Source: Alloscardovia theropitheci
GTDB taxonomy: Bacteria > Actinomycetota > Actinomycetes > Actinomycetales > Bifidobacteriaceae
Reading direction: 5' to 3'
Length of the DNA: 64,000 nt
Assembly: GCF_004332295.1 (NCBI RefSeq)
Contig: NZ_RXLP01000026.1
Span: 146,073 to 210,072 of the forward strand
Below are positions 1-7,569 of this stretch, piece by piece. Position numbers and translations under genes: made by a program. The stretch's first letter is position 1. The number at the start of each line of letters is the position of its first letter. The notes beneath the pieces were generated by a model, which ran no database searches, was not told where the DNA came from, and worked only from the letters and a program-made list of their open reading frames with translations.

Positions 1-367
1 GAGCTATCTGATCTATCCACCCAGCTTTACTCTTGATATTCATCTTTCCAGCTAACGTATCAGCGACATCTGATAAAAGCGAGTATTCAGCAGCAATAGC
101 ATTAAGCTCTTGAATAGTAGTACGACTCGTATGCCGATACGTCAACTCATACGCTGGGGGGATTGACGTATCACGCTGAAAAAATTCGAGTGGATAACCA
201 GAATTATCACTTACCCTCTCGAATAAGCTATCTGGTGCTTCTTTCTGTCGATTAAGAATCTTGCTCAATGTCGGCAGTGATACTCCACCCCATGTAGCTA
301 TATCATTTTTTGTCACTTTTTCTAGCTGTTGGAGAAGGATAAGAGACTCAAGATTAAATGAATTCAT
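1..367 (-). CDS. HTH / ImmA-IrrE-type phage protein (3' end outside window)
   Basis: The leftward frame opens at the ATG at 367 and runs off the window edge after 122 codons. The N-terminus reads as an XRE-like helix-turn-helix (around residues 8-45, with NDIATWGGVSLPTLSKIL), followed by a GYPLEFF segment and a Tyr-Arg-His linker. That order is typical of XRE proteins fused to a C-terminal ImmA/IrrE zinc peptidase (PF06114). The HExxH motif would be outside the window, so the peptidase part is inferred. In phages and ICEs such proteins relieve repression by cleaving or binding the repressor. The start lies 2 bases after the stop of the upstream gene, so the two are co-transcribed. Confidence 0.6.
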   Translation of the reverse strand, partial: MNSFNLESLILLQQLEKVTKNDIATWGGVSLPTLSKILNRQKEAPDSLFERVSDNSGYPLEFFQRDTSIPPAYELTYRHTSRTTIQELNAIAAEYSLLSDVADTLAGKMNIKSKAGWIDQIA

Positions 368-369
368 TA

Positions 370-1038
370 TTAACCATTCACTTTTACATCCTCGTCTTGT
401 GCGAGGAAGTCCAAAACATTAACCGAATCATTCTGATCAGGAACAAACTCTACCAAAGGAATCATACCGTCAATGCCACGTTCAAGAGGGTAAGAATAAG
501 CAGAGACAATACCACTACCATACTTCCCATTCTCGATAGGCCTATGAATTGTCATAAACGTAGAGTCTAACTTCTCATAATCACACACAAGCATCAGATT
601 AATACCACTTAAATCAGGAATACCATCCACACCAAACTGTATACATTCAGGCCCGAGCAAGGAACCCTGATTATAACGCGCTCGAGCAGCGAAAGTATTA
701 CCACCATGAGGAGCACGCCCTGTCTTCTTATCAACAGAACGCAGACGAATCTTCAACCCTGAAGGCTTATGCGTAAGATGCGTGTACCCCGATTCATCAA
801 CAGTCCAGTCACCTAACGCATGCTCACCACACGCTTTAGCAACAGCACGATTAATAAAACTCGCTCTCACACTCCTCTTCTGCTTACTAGTCAACCAACC
901 AATATTCTTTAATGACATATCAACGTCAGTAACACATTGCGGAATAATATCACTCATCACTGTATCAAGCTCACTACAATACAAACGAGTAAACTCTTTC
1001 TCACTCATTTCACCATTCTTCATATTATTTTCAGTCAT
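370..1038 (-). CDS. unknown prophage immunity-operon protein
   Basis: A 222-residue soluble protein that I do not recognise. The ATG at 1038 is preferred over an upstream TTG at 1068 because an AAGGTGG Shine-Dalgarno sits 9 bases before it. There is no signal peptide or membrane segment. The central part holds a K-P-S-G-L-K-I-R-L-R motif and many glycines. It is the middle gene of a leftward operon between the repressor and the HTH/ImmA-like gene, so a role in lysogeny control, superinfection immunity or defence is possible, but only the location suggests this. Confidence 0.7.
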   Translation of the reverse strand: MTENNMKNGEMSEKEFTRLYCSELDTVMSDIIPQCVTDVDMSLKNIGWLTSKQKRSVRASFINRAVAKACGEHALGDWTVDESGYTHLTHKPSGLKIRLRSVDKKTGRAPHGGNTFAARARYNQGSLLGPECIQFGVDGIPDLSGINLMLVCDYEKLDSTFMTIHRPIENGKYGSGIVSAYSYPLERGIDGMIPLVEFVPDQNDSVNVLDFLAQDEDVKVNG

Positions 1039-1127
1039 CTTTAACAACCACCTTTTCAAAAAAAACAATTGTATAACAATATGAAGAAAATTTTACCACC
1101 AAATGTTACACCTACAAAATCAAAAAA

Positions 1128-1505
1128 CTACTCGTAATAATCTTCCATCTCTTCAAACTTACGATCATCACGACTAGCAACAAGCTCAACACCAGACTGA
1201 GACAACAACGAAGCAGACTCAAGCTCGTTTGTTCTCTCATAAATTGCGCTCGCAAAATCCTCAACGTCAATATTAAAAATACGAGCAAAAGCAATTGACT
1301 CAGACAACTTCAGCGGAGACTTTAATCCATTCCGCAAATCATGAATACGACTATATGTAATTAAACCATCAGAAAGTTCAGCTGCCTTTCTAACAGAATA
1401 TCCATATCTATTAAGCATCTCATCTATTATCTGCTGAGCAGCTATATCTGCAGCTGCTCTTTCATAGCTACGTCCCATAATTACGATGTTAGCATTCGAC
1501 AACAT
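1128..1505 (-). CDS. probable prophage repressor (HTH)
   Basis: A 125-residue protein whose segment at about residues 25-75 (QQIIDEMLNRYGYSVRKAAELS, then a DLRNGLKSP turn) has the spacing of an XRE-like helix-turn-helix. It is the first gene of the leftward immunity operon and diverges from a Cro-like gene across an operator region, which is the position of a phage CI-type repressor. Neither possible start (1505 or the internal Met at 1478) has a Shine-Dalgarno. A TATATT box lies about 8 bases before the 1505 ATG, so a leaderless mRNA, as in lambda cI, is plausible. The gene contains one antisense copy of the GCGCTCGC repeat at 1246. Confidence 0.65.
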   Translation of the reverse strand: MLSNANIVIMGRSYERAAADIAAQQIIDEMLNRYGYSVRKAAELSDGLITYSRIHDLRNGLKSPLKLSESIAFARIFNIDVEDFASAIYERTNELESASLLSQSGVELVASRDDRKFEEMEDYYE

Positions 1506-1607
1506 TGATTACAAATATAGTCATCCATCGTCGTCGAATAGCGACACGCGCTGTTTGCAAATAGCAACATATTGCGAGATTATATAAATATGTTGACAAA
1601 TAGCGAC
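1506..1607. promoter_or_regulatory. divergent immunity promoters and operators
   Basis: The region between the divergent repressor and Cro-like genes holds three copies of AATAGC(G/A)AC at 1537, 1560 and 1599, all in the same orientation; the third lies in the start of the rightward gene. A rightward promoter can be drawn with TTGCAA at 1555 and a TATA-rich -10 at about 1579-1586, placing transcription start near the ATG at 1590. A leftward -10 (TATATT) lies just before the repressor ATG. The repeats are the best candidates for repressor operators. Confidence 0.55.
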
Positions 1608-1844
1608 AATTACATAAATAACGCAATCACGAAGCTTAAAAAGCTAGCTGTTGCAAAATCTATAACTCAGCAAGAAATCGCAAATCATGTAGAGCTCAAT
1701 AGATCAACAGTGAGCATGCATCTCAACAAAAGCGATATGTCAATGCGCGAATTTTTCTCAATTGCTCGCTACGTCGGCGTAGATCCGATTGAGATTCTTC
1801 GTGAGTCTCGTCTCGAAGTTGAAAGGACTGATAGTAATGATTGA
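1590..1844 (+). CDS. Cro-like HTH regulator
   Basis: An 84-residue protein with a clear XRE helix-turn-helix: ITQQEIANHVELNRSTVSMHLN at about residues 25-46. It is the first gene of the rightward early operon, opposite the repressor, which is the Cro position. The ATG at 1590 falls at the predicted transcription start and has no Shine-Dalgarno, suggesting leaderless translation. An in-frame TTG at 1572 is an alternative that would add six residues but lies upstream of the likely transcription start. Confidence 0.7.
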   Translation: MLTNSDNYINNAITKLKKLAVAKSITQQEIANHVELNRSTVSMHLNKSDMSMREFFSIARYVGVDPIEILRESRLEVERTDSND

Positions 1845-1944
1845 TTTGATTCAGAATTGCGCGATTATTATCCTCGCTCTCACACAAATCAGTACGAGCA
1901 TACGCACATTCAAACACTATAAAAACAATAACGATAAGTCATGA
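1837..1944 (+). CDS. small prophage membrane protein (35 aa)
   Basis: The frame begins MIDLIQNCAIIILALTQIST and ends in a charged tail, KHYKNNNDKS. A GAAAGGA Shine-Dalgarno lies 9 bases before the ATG, the start overlaps the stop of the Cro-like gene, and the stop overlaps the next start (ATGA). This coupling is the main evidence that it is real. One short membrane helix is predicted. The function is unknown; the position in the early operon is typical of small morons or lysis-timing or exclusion peptides. Confidence 0.55.
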   Translation: MIDLIQNCAIIILALTQISTSIRTFKHYKNNNDKS

Positions 1945-2018
1945 GTGACATCTTCATTCTTATCACACTCGCACTCGCCGGTCTCACGATAGGAATCATC
2001 GCCAGCACACAAGCCTAA
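1941..2018 (+). CDS. small prophage membrane protein (25 aa)
   Basis: A 25-codon frame coupled by ATGA overlap to the gene before it. Nearly the whole peptide is one hydrophobic helix (MSDIFILITLALAGLTIGII). A Shine-Dalgarno-like AACGATAAG precedes it only weakly. The function is unknown. It may act with its two neighbours, which are also small membrane proteins. Confidence 0.4.
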   Translation: MSDIFILITLALAGLTIGIIASTQA

Positions 2019-2029
2019 AGGACTAAAAA

Positions 2030-2299
2030 ATGAGTAAACACACAATAACAGAATCAATCATAGAAATAACAAGCACCATCGCGCTCGCAATAATCACCAT
2101 CAGCGCATTCCAATACATCATCACACACAACGCAAACTACACCCCAATACAAAGCCTCTTCGCACTCGCAGTATTCCTCACAGGAAGCTTCGGACTCATC
2201 ATCATGTGGGCAGGAACACACTACCCACCAACAAACCACAACAACAACGACAATAACAGCAACGACGATAACACCACGTCGCGCTCGCTGGATGAGTAG
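2030..2299 (+). CDS. small membrane protein with Asn-rich tail
   Basis: An 89-residue protein preceded by AAAGGACT. Two membrane helices are likely (about residues 12-32 and 42-62), followed by a hydrophilic tail rich in Asn and Asp. The gene is strongly A/C-rich on the coding strand and contains two copies of the GCGCTCGC repeat (2081 and 2281), after the second of which base composition changes to T-rich. It belongs to no family I recognise. It could be a superinfection-exclusion protein, but nothing in the sequence proves that. Confidence 0.6.
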   Translation: MSKHTITESIIEITSTIALAIITISAFQYIITHNANYTPIQSLFALAVFLTGSFGLIIMWAGTHYPPTNHNNNDNNSNDDNTTSRSLDE

Positions 2300-2325
2300 A
2301 TCGCATTTTTTAGAAAGGACTAGTT

Positions 2326-2637
2326 ATGACAGAAACAACAGTTTTAAAGCAAATTAACGTATCGCGCGATATTGCATCATCTGAGCGGATTATGTCTACC
2401 GCGCAGAAACATAGATTGAGTGTTATGCCAGCTACACATATTCCTGCGTATGAGCAGGAAAGTTTTAGTTTACCGGAAGCTGCTCGTGTTTTTGGTGTTG
2501 ATTACGAGGCTTTGCGTGGATGGGTCAATATGGGTTTGATTGATACTTTCAGACCGTTGAGCCGTCGCGGTACTCCAGGGCGTCGTCGTATTAGACGTGT
2601 TGTAATGCAGAAGTTTCTTGCTCAATTTGACGAGTAA
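2326..2637 (+). CDS. excisionase/MerR-like DNA-binding protein
   Basis: A 103-residue protein with AGAAAGGACT as Shine-Dalgarno. Residues 48-75 (LPEAARVFGVDYEALRGWVNMGLI) form a winged-helix helix-turn-helix of the MerR/excisionase type, followed by a basic patch, RRGTPGRRRIRR, that would contact DNA. Phage excisionases and early regulators share this build. Its place far from the unseen integrase does not settle which role applies. Confidence 0.65.
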   Translation: MTETTVLKQINVSRDIASSERIMSTAQKHRLSVMPATHIPAYEQESFSLPEAARVFGVDYEALRGWVNMGLIDTFRPLSRRGTPGRRRIRRVVMQKFLAQFDE

Positions 2638-2658
2638 GCAGTTAAGGAGAAATCGATT

Positions 2659-3384
2659 ATGAGTAGTACTAAGTTTACTGACGCTGATTTACAGGAAATG
2701 TATTACAAAGTTCAGGCGAATGGTTGGGATGTTTTGTCTCGTGGTGAGAAGATTGCTCTTTCTCGTTATATTCGCAAGCTTGGTTTGATGATGCCTGAGC
2801 CACAAGGTTTAACCACTTCTGTTGAGAAGGCTCGTAAAAAGCCTATTCCTCATATGCTCAATGAGAAGAAGGTTGAGATTCTTGCTGAGTCTGCGAACTT
2901 GAAGAAGATAGATCCAGTAACAGAGTCAAAATCTTTCAATGAGACCGTGCAAGATTTCCGCCAGGAGTCGCCTAAGTCCGCCTCTTTGTCTTCTGAGGTT
3001 TCTGTGGATGATAAGAGTATGAGTATTCCTGGCGAACCTTCTTCCACTGTTGTTGTGGACGGCGTGGTGTTAGGCCGTTTTGTTGACAGTGTTGATACGA
3101 CTATTATTCAGCCTTTGTCTCCTGTACAGCGTTATTACAAGAGTGTTGCTTCTACTCTTCAAAAGCATCCTTTGCAGTGGCTTTTGCTCGATAAAGAGTA
3201 TAAGAGTGTGACTACTGCTCGTCATATGGCGTCGAATATTCGTGTGGGTAGAACGAGGACGTGGCAGTCGTCTACTGGACGGTTTGAAGCGTTTGCTCAG
3301 TTAGCTGATGGTAAGAATCTTATTGCTGTACGTTTATTCCTTCAAGTAAGAAGGAGGCATAGGTTATGGCTTTTCTTGATGTGA
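2659..3384 (+). CDS. unknown early phage protein
   Basis: A 241-residue soluble protein with a good Shine-Dalgarno (AAGGAGAAATCG). The N-terminal 50 residues (DLQEMYYKVQANGWDVLSRG) are predicted helical. A Ser/Thr/Glu-rich linker follows, and the C-terminal part (KSVTTARHMASNIRVGRT) is basic and resembles a small nucleic-acid-binding domain found in actinophage replication regions. The last 18 bases overlap the start of the RusA-like gene. I do not recognise the family; the context suggests DNA metabolism. Confidence 0.65.
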   Translation: MSSTKFTDADLQEMYYKVQANGWDVLSRGEKIALSRYIRKLGLMMPEPQGLTTSVEKARKKPIPHMLNEKKVEILAESANLKKIDPVTESKSFNETVQDFRQESPKSASLSSEVSVDDKSMSIPGEPSSTVVVDGVVLGRFVDSVDTTIIQPLSPVQRYYKSVASTLQKHPLQWLLLDKEYKSVTTARHMASNIRVGRTRTWQSSTGRFEAFAQLADGKNLIAVRLFLQVRRRHRLWLFLM

Positions 3385-3932
3385 TTGTTTTGGGTACTCC
3401 GATTACTAAAGGTTCGTATGCTCCTTACACGCGTAATGGTAAAGCGATTAATGTGGATGCGCGTGAATCTGTGTGGGAGGCTCAGATACGTGAGGAAGCT
3501 GTGCTTGCTTTGCAGGCTTCTGGTTTGGAGCCTTTTGATGAGCCAGTGAGTATTGTTGGTCAGATTCGTGTTCCTAAGCCTGCAACAGGATTGCATTCTT
3601 TGCCTGCGTATCAGACTGCTAAGGATAAGGGTGGTGGTGATTTAGACAAGCTTCTGCGTGCTATTGGTGACGCGTTGCAAGTGTCTAAGTCGCGTTATGC
3701 AGCGAAGAATAAGCCAGGTGTTATCACGAATGATAGTCGTATCGTTCATTGGAACATTATGAAAGCGTATGAGGATAGTAATTATCCTGCTGGTATTTAT
3801 TTAACGATTATCAGCGCGTCAGTGAGTATGGTGTCGACGTATCAATGGACACCCTTTACTCGTATTGGTCGTAAACGATTAGAACAGATTCAACGTTTAC
3901 ATGATCGTATTAACAATAGTAGGAATTTCTAA
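3366..3932 (+). CDS. RusA-like Holliday junction resolvase
   Basis: A 188-residue protein with a strong Shine-Dalgarno (AAGGAGG). It has the RusA family layout: an N-terminal G-x-P-x-x-K-GS region (about residues 10-20), then GGDLDKLLRAIGDAL at about 90-104 and TNDSRIV at about 121-127, which supply the metal-binding aspartates. RusA cuts four-way DNA junctions during phage replication and recombination. The protein is longer than E. coli RusA because of a C-terminal extension ending RLEQIQRLHDRIN. It lies just upstream of the replication initiator, as is usual. Confidence 0.85.
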   Translation: MAFLDVIVLGTPITKGSYAPYTRNGKAINVDARESVWEAQIREEAVLALQASGLEPFDEPVSIVGQIRVPKPATGLHSLPAYQTAKDKGGGDLDKLLRAIGDALQVSKSRYAAKNKPGVITNDSRIVHWNIMKAYEDSNYPAGIYLTIISASVSMVSTYQWTPFTRIGRKRLEQIQRLHDRINNSRNF

Positions 3933-3944
3933 AGGGGGCTTGTT

Positions 3945-4349
3945 ATGAGTTGCATTATGTATGTGACTGATGTCAATTACGTTTATACTGATTTAAATCT
4001 TGATGATGCTCAGACACTTGTCGATTTATTGTGTTCTGACTGTCATCATACTAGTCGTGTTTACGTTGATGTCGATGACGAGTCTAAGGTAACCGCAGAT
4101 AATATTTGTGCTCGGTGTCCTCATTGTGGAGCGGTAATTTGCGGAATTATCAAATCTTGGGTTGATTTGAGTGACAAGCTTGACCCACTTTTGAAGAATT
4201 ATTGCGACTATTATCTCGCTCAGTCACATCTTGCTCAAGGTCATAGTTTAGAAGGCTTACGCGCTCTTTCTCAAGCTATTACACAGTATGAGCATGATCA
4301 TACTGTACACACGACTGTTTCTCCTTCTTTGAGTCCTGAAAACGAGTGA
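3945..4349 (+). CDS. zinc-ribbon phage protein
   Basis: A 134-residue protein preceded by AAAGGGGG. It contains two Cys pairs, CSDC (about residue 30) and CARCPHC (about residue 55), consistent with one treble-clef or ribbon zinc site. The C-terminal half is helical (YYLAQSHLAQGHSLEGLRALSQAITQYE). Function unknown. The stop overlaps the start region of the replication initiator, so the two are likely translated together. Confidence 0.65.
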   Translation: MSCIMYVTDVNYVYTDLNLDDAQTLVDLLCSDCHHTSRVYVDVDDESKVTADNICARCPHCGAVICGIIKSWVDLSDKLDPLLKNYCDYYLAQSHLAQGHSLEGLRALSQAITQYEHDHTVHTTVSPSLSPENE

Positions 4350-4354
4350 TTATC

Positions 4355-5518
4355 ATGAGTTTAAAAGCTACGACGTGGGCGTTGTATGATGCGCCGAAAG
4401 ATATTGATGCGACTGAGTTTCGTATTTTGATGATTATTGCTGATAACTGTGATGAGAATGGTAAAGGCTTCTATTACAGTATGAGCAAGCTTGCGCAGTT
4501 TACTGGTGTGAGTGTGCGTAGCGCTCAACGTCATTTACAGGTATTGAAAGACCGTGGTCTTATTGTTGATGGCGACCAGCGTATTGTTGCGTATTTACCT
4601 GCTAATAAGCGTCCTCGTGTATATAACCTCAACATGACTACAAACAGTAGTGAGCGTCCTTATAGTGGCATGGGGAGCTCTTCCATGCCTGTTGAGCCTG
4701 TGCTAGAGGCTGCTGAGGTGGATGAGTGGTCTGATAGTGAGTTTGATGAGCTTGTAGAAGCTTCAGAGTCTTCTGAGGTTGATACTGAGTCTACTTCTCA
4801 TGCTGGTAACGAGTCTGATAATTCTTCTTCTGAGTCGAACATTTGTTCGAATGGGGGTGACAATTTGACACCCCAAGATATTTTTTTGGACTCTTCTAGG
4901 GGTGACACTGGGGTGTCACTGGGGTGTCACAGGGGTGACAGCATGTTGTCACCCAAACCGTATAAACCGATTAAACCTATTAAACCGAGAGAGGGCGCGC
5001 GCGCAAAAAATGAAAATTCAAAACTTGATTCAACTTCGGTTGCGAATTCTTCGAGACCGGTTCGTCGTTCTTCGGCTACGAGTGTGCTTGAAAGTGATTA
5101 CGATCCTGCTTCGGATTCTGAAGCGATTCAGTTGGCGTATTTGGCTGGTGTGGAGCTTGCGACTGCTTTCGCTGCGTTTAAGGATTACTATACGGCTAGC
5201 GGTAAGCGTTTTTCGGATTGGGGTGCGAAATTCCGTTTATGGCTGCGTCGTGAGAAAACATACACGACTCCTGCCACTGCAACGCATTTGCCAGTAGCGC
5301 ATGCGTCTAGTCCGTCTCGGCTTGTTTCGACGAATAATCGTAACTATCACACGACCAGTGGAGTGTTTGCTGATTCGACTCGTAAACTGCTCAGTGCTCC
5401 AGAGTTTGGCTTGTCGATGAGTCAGAAGGAACAGTTGTTTGCTCAAGCATTGAACATCATGATTAACACCAGCGATGTGGCAAAGGTTCGCGAGTTTATT
5501 GTGGAGAAAATATCATGA
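4355..5518 (+). CDS. phage replication initiator (helix-turn-helix)
   Basis: A protein of about 387 residues. Residues 15-75 form a winged helix-turn-helix (DATEFRILMIIADNCDENG, then MSKLAQFTGVSVRSAQRHLQ), as in replication initiators of phages and plasmids. A long acidic/Ser linker follows, then a stretch encoded by the iteron cluster and a Lys-Pro repeat, and a C-terminal DnaD/DUF-like helical part (FAAFKDYYTASGKRFSDWGAKFRLWL) typical of phage replisome organisers. Both GTG at 4346 and ATG at 4355 are possible starts; neither has a strong Shine-Dalgarno. Having the origin within its own initiator gene resembles lambda O. Confidence 0.8.
   Translation: MSLKATTWALYDAPKDIDATEFRILMIIADNCDENGKGFYYSMSKLAQFTGVSVRSAQRHLQVLKDRGLIVDGDQRIVAYLPANKRPRVYNLNMTTNSSERPYSGMGSSSMPVEPVLEAAEVDEWSDSEFDELVEASESSEVDTESTSHAGNESDNSSSESNICSNGGDNLTPQDIFLDSSRGDTGVSLGCHRGDSMLSPKPYKPIKPIKPREGARAKNENSKLDSTSVANSSRPVRRSSATSVLESDYDPASDSEAIQLAYLAGVELATAFAAFKDYYTASGKRFSDWGAKFRLWLRREKTYTTPATATHLPVAHASSPSRLVSTNNRNYHTTSGVFADSTRKLLSAPEFGLSMSQKEQLFAQALNIMINTSDVAKVREFIVEKIS
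4854..4989. repeat. iteron cluster, probable phage replication origin
   Basis: Seven units of GGGGTG(A/T)CA or its complement lie within 101 bases: 4854, 4866 (inverted), 4899, 4910, 4921, 4932 and 4946 (inverted). They are followed immediately by four A+T-rich TAAACC(G/T)A-type repeats at 4955-4989, which could serve as the unwinding element. The cluster is inside the initiator gene. Iterons next to an AT-rich repeat within an initiator gene are the standard layout of a theta origin. Confidence 0.75.
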
Positions 5519-5811
5519 AAAACGGGAAAGCATATCCAACCGTGAACTGGCAGAAAGCACCAGCACACGAGCTTGAACACAGGCGTATCATCGCCTTAAT
5601 GGGTAACGGGACGGTGATTGATTCTAAGACACAAGCATTAAAGCATGTGAACAAGATTATTGATGAGAACCAGTACGTGCTGCATTTAGACACTCGTGAC
5701 CCAATTTTGGATAGTTTTGTTCTCATGTTTGTGAACACCAGGACTGGTGAGAGACGACTTAACTCATCCATTCGTAGTCTGACTGTTTTTGATTCTCCAA
5801 CCGTTCTGTAA
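5515..5811 (+). CDS. unknown early phage protein
   Basis: A 98-residue soluble protein whose ATG overlaps the stop of the initiator gene (ATGA), so translation is coupled. No membrane segment, cysteine pair or known motif is visible. It may be a small replication accessory such as a helicase loader partner, but that is only a guess from location. Confidence 0.6.
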   Translation: MKNGKAYPTVNWQKAPAHELEHRRIIALMGNGTVIDSKTQALKHVNKIIDENQYVLHLDTRDPILDSFVLMFVNTRTGERRLNSSIRSLTVFDSPTVL

Positions 5812-5827
5812 ACTTTTAAGGCTTTGT

Positions 5828-6580
5828 ATGCAACTGTGTCCTGTCTGTCAAAAAAATCATCTCACTACTTCAGCAAGAATGTGTGATTCCTGTTATAAGA
5901 CTTTCATGAAAAGCGTGATCTACCTGTCAACGTTCATTGATGACTTGTATAGTATCGCAACGAGAGGAGCAACACTCTACCAGCATTCTGCTTTTAATAG
6001 TCCATCATTTACTCAGCTACCTGTCAGAGTGACAGCTTGGGAAACATATAACGATATCACCGCTTTCACTGACGGTGTTATCCTACGCAATCAGGTAAAC
6101 ATTACTAGCTCAATCTCATATGCGAATAAGCTGTACTTGTTACGCGAGGTAAGACGATACACGTCATCAACGTATGCTCGTGATATTCGCGGTTTTATAT
6201 CTTTCGCTCACACACTGCACACGCTCCTCACTGTCGAGCCAGACAAAACATACATTGGTACATGCTTAAATTGTAATGCGAGCCTATGGGCTATAGCGGA
6301 AGATATTACAGTGCATTGCCCGCATTGCGATAGTGAGTGGAACACGATCGATGTGAAGCAACATATGTTGCGTAGCTTGTACAACTGTGAATACACAGCA
6401 ACTATCAGCGAACTTGTTACATGGTTAAAATCTATCGGTATCAAGATAAGCAAACGTAGTGTGCAACGCTGGTGTCAAGAAGGACGAATACACACACAGA
6501 CGATAGATGGTCGAGGAACAATGGTTTTTCGTGTTGGTGATGTTATCCGTCAGTTAAAAATGGCGCAATCGGGTTGCTAA
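5828..6580 (+). CDS. zinc-finger plus HTH phage regulator
   Basis: A 250-residue protein starting at ATG 5828 (MQLCPVCQ), with AAGG 6 bases upstream; an earlier in-frame start at 5789 lies inside the previous gene. Three Cys pairs (CPVC and CDSC near the N-terminus; CLNC and CPHC around residue 150) point to two zinc sites. The C-terminal 60 residues (ISELVTWLKSIGIKISKRSVQRWCQEGRI) are a helix-turn-helix of the MerR/excisionase type with a wing. The last position before the late-gene boundary suits a late transcription activator or a regulator of lysogeny. Function inferred only. Confidence 0.7.
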   Translation: MQLCPVCQKNHLTTSARMCDSCYKTFMKSVIYLSTFIDDLYSIATRGATLYQHSAFNSPSFTQLPVRVTAWETYNDITAFTDGVILRNQVNITSSISYANKLYLLREVRRYTSSTYARDIRGFISFAHTLHTLLTVEPDKTYIGTCLNCNASLWAIAEDITVHCPHCDSEWNTIDVKQHMLRSLYNCEYTATISELVTWLKSIGIKISKRSVQRWCQEGRIHTQTIDGRGTMVFRVGDVIRQLKMAQSGC

Positions 6581-6665
6581 AAAAATTTTGGCGCAATATA
6601 GTTACTAGAGTAGCAAGAATTGTAAGGAACCCACCCAAGCAATCTTGCTCACATAATATTGGTCT

Positions 6666-6726
6666 AAGCTCACAGTTTTCTAGCCTAGTTTTACTAGTCC
6701 TTCTAGGAAAGAAAACATGTGAGCTT
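6666..6726. repeat. imperfect inverted repeat / long hairpin
   Basis: AAGCTCACAGTTTTC at 6666-6680 pairs with GAAAACATGTGAGCTT at 6711-6726 with one bulged base. The loop contains further CTAG-rich pairing. It lies in the leader of the next small gene, 30 bases before its ATG. It may be an attenuator or operator. There is no U-run directly after it, so it is not a simple terminator. Confidence 0.4.
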
Positions 6727-6756
6727 TACTTATACCTCTTAAATAAAGGAATAATC

Positions 6757-7014
6757 ATGAGCGATAAAACGTCACATGATACTGAGTGGAAGCCTATGGA
6801 GTTCATTGACTTCGATGACAACAGTGAACACGGTGCAGCTGCTGCGAAACTTTTAGAAAGTGAACACGGCTACGTCAAAAATGATCCAATAAAACTTTTA
6901 TCTGTTTCTAAAAAAGGTATTATTGTCACATACACGAAAATGGTTGAGCTTCCACCAGACAAAGCACAAGAATTATTATCACTGTGGTGGGATAGCAAGA
7001 GTAATCTCTCGTAG
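6757..7014 (+). CDS. small acidic phage protein
   Basis: An 85-residue acidic protein from ATG 6757, chosen because AAAGGA precedes it; the frame is open further upstream but without a good start. No motif recognised. It has its own 177-base leader with a long hairpin, so it may be transcribed alone. Its 3' end overlaps the convergent gene by 36 bases. Confidence 0.55.
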   Translation: MSDKTSHDTEWKPMEFIDFDDNSEHGAAAAKLLESEHGYVKNDPIKLLSVSKKGIIVTYTKMVELPPDKAQELLSLWWDSKSNLS

Positions 7015-7506
7015 CTCATCACTATTTTCACGATGCCATGTGATACGAAACTCATCACTGTCTAATCCTCCCCATATTCCAGCCATCATACATTCAAAAA
7101 CTTTTTCACTACCAGAGGTGAGATTGCCCAATTCTTCTGCAACTTCTCCGTCCTGTGATGTTATGTAATGAACGGTTACGCCACAGGATGTATAAGTATT
7201 TCTATTCTCAAGGATAAAACGAATACTTGAGTCTCGATATAAATTCCATTGTGGCGCTTCGCTATGTTCTAGTTCGAGCGCTAGTTGTTTCTCTAGTACA
7301 TCAGTTTGACGTTGTAGTTCATTGTTCTGGTTGCGTAGTACTTGTATTTGTTCGTTTTTAGCAGCTAATTCTTTGTCCCATTTTTCTTGAGCTTTCTGAG
7401 CCGATCGCTTATTCACGAAGTGATTAATTACTGCGCCAATTATCGTTCCAACAACAGTCCAAATAAAACCGAGTAAAGCAACATTTTCTGTAAGCCAATT
7501 GAACAT
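6979..7506 (-). CDS. membrane-anchored coiled-coil protein (prophage moron)
   Basis: A 175-residue protein on the opposite strand to all surrounding genes. The start at 7506 is supported by GAGAGGACTAGGA just upstream. Residues 8-30 form one membrane helix (ALLGFIWTVVGTIIGAVI), residues 33-80 a coiled coil rich in Gln and Glu, and the rest a beta-rich soluble domain with an HITS-type immunoglobulin-like look (FILENRNTYTSCGVTVHYI). Lone leftward genes between early and late blocks are often expressed in the lysogen. A role in superinfection exclusion or host surface change is an inference. Confidence 0.65.
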   Translation of the reverse strand: MFNWLTENVALLGFIWTVVGTIIGAVINHFVNKRSAQKAQEKWDKELAAKNEQIQVLRNQNNELQRQTDVLEKQLALELEHSEAPQWNLYRDSSIRFILENRNTYTSCGVTVHYITSQDGEVAEELGNLTSGSEKVFECMMAGIWGGLDSDEFRITWHRENSDELREITLAIPPQ

Positions 7507-7569
7507 TCCTAGTCCTCTCAACGTGCGTATGTTCATAGTTATTTTAATTGATTCATTGAAAGCAGAGTA

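Noticed and set aside
4854..4989. CRISPR-like repeat array
   Set aside because: Units are 9 bases, in both orientations, irregularly spaced and inside a coding gene; they are iterons.
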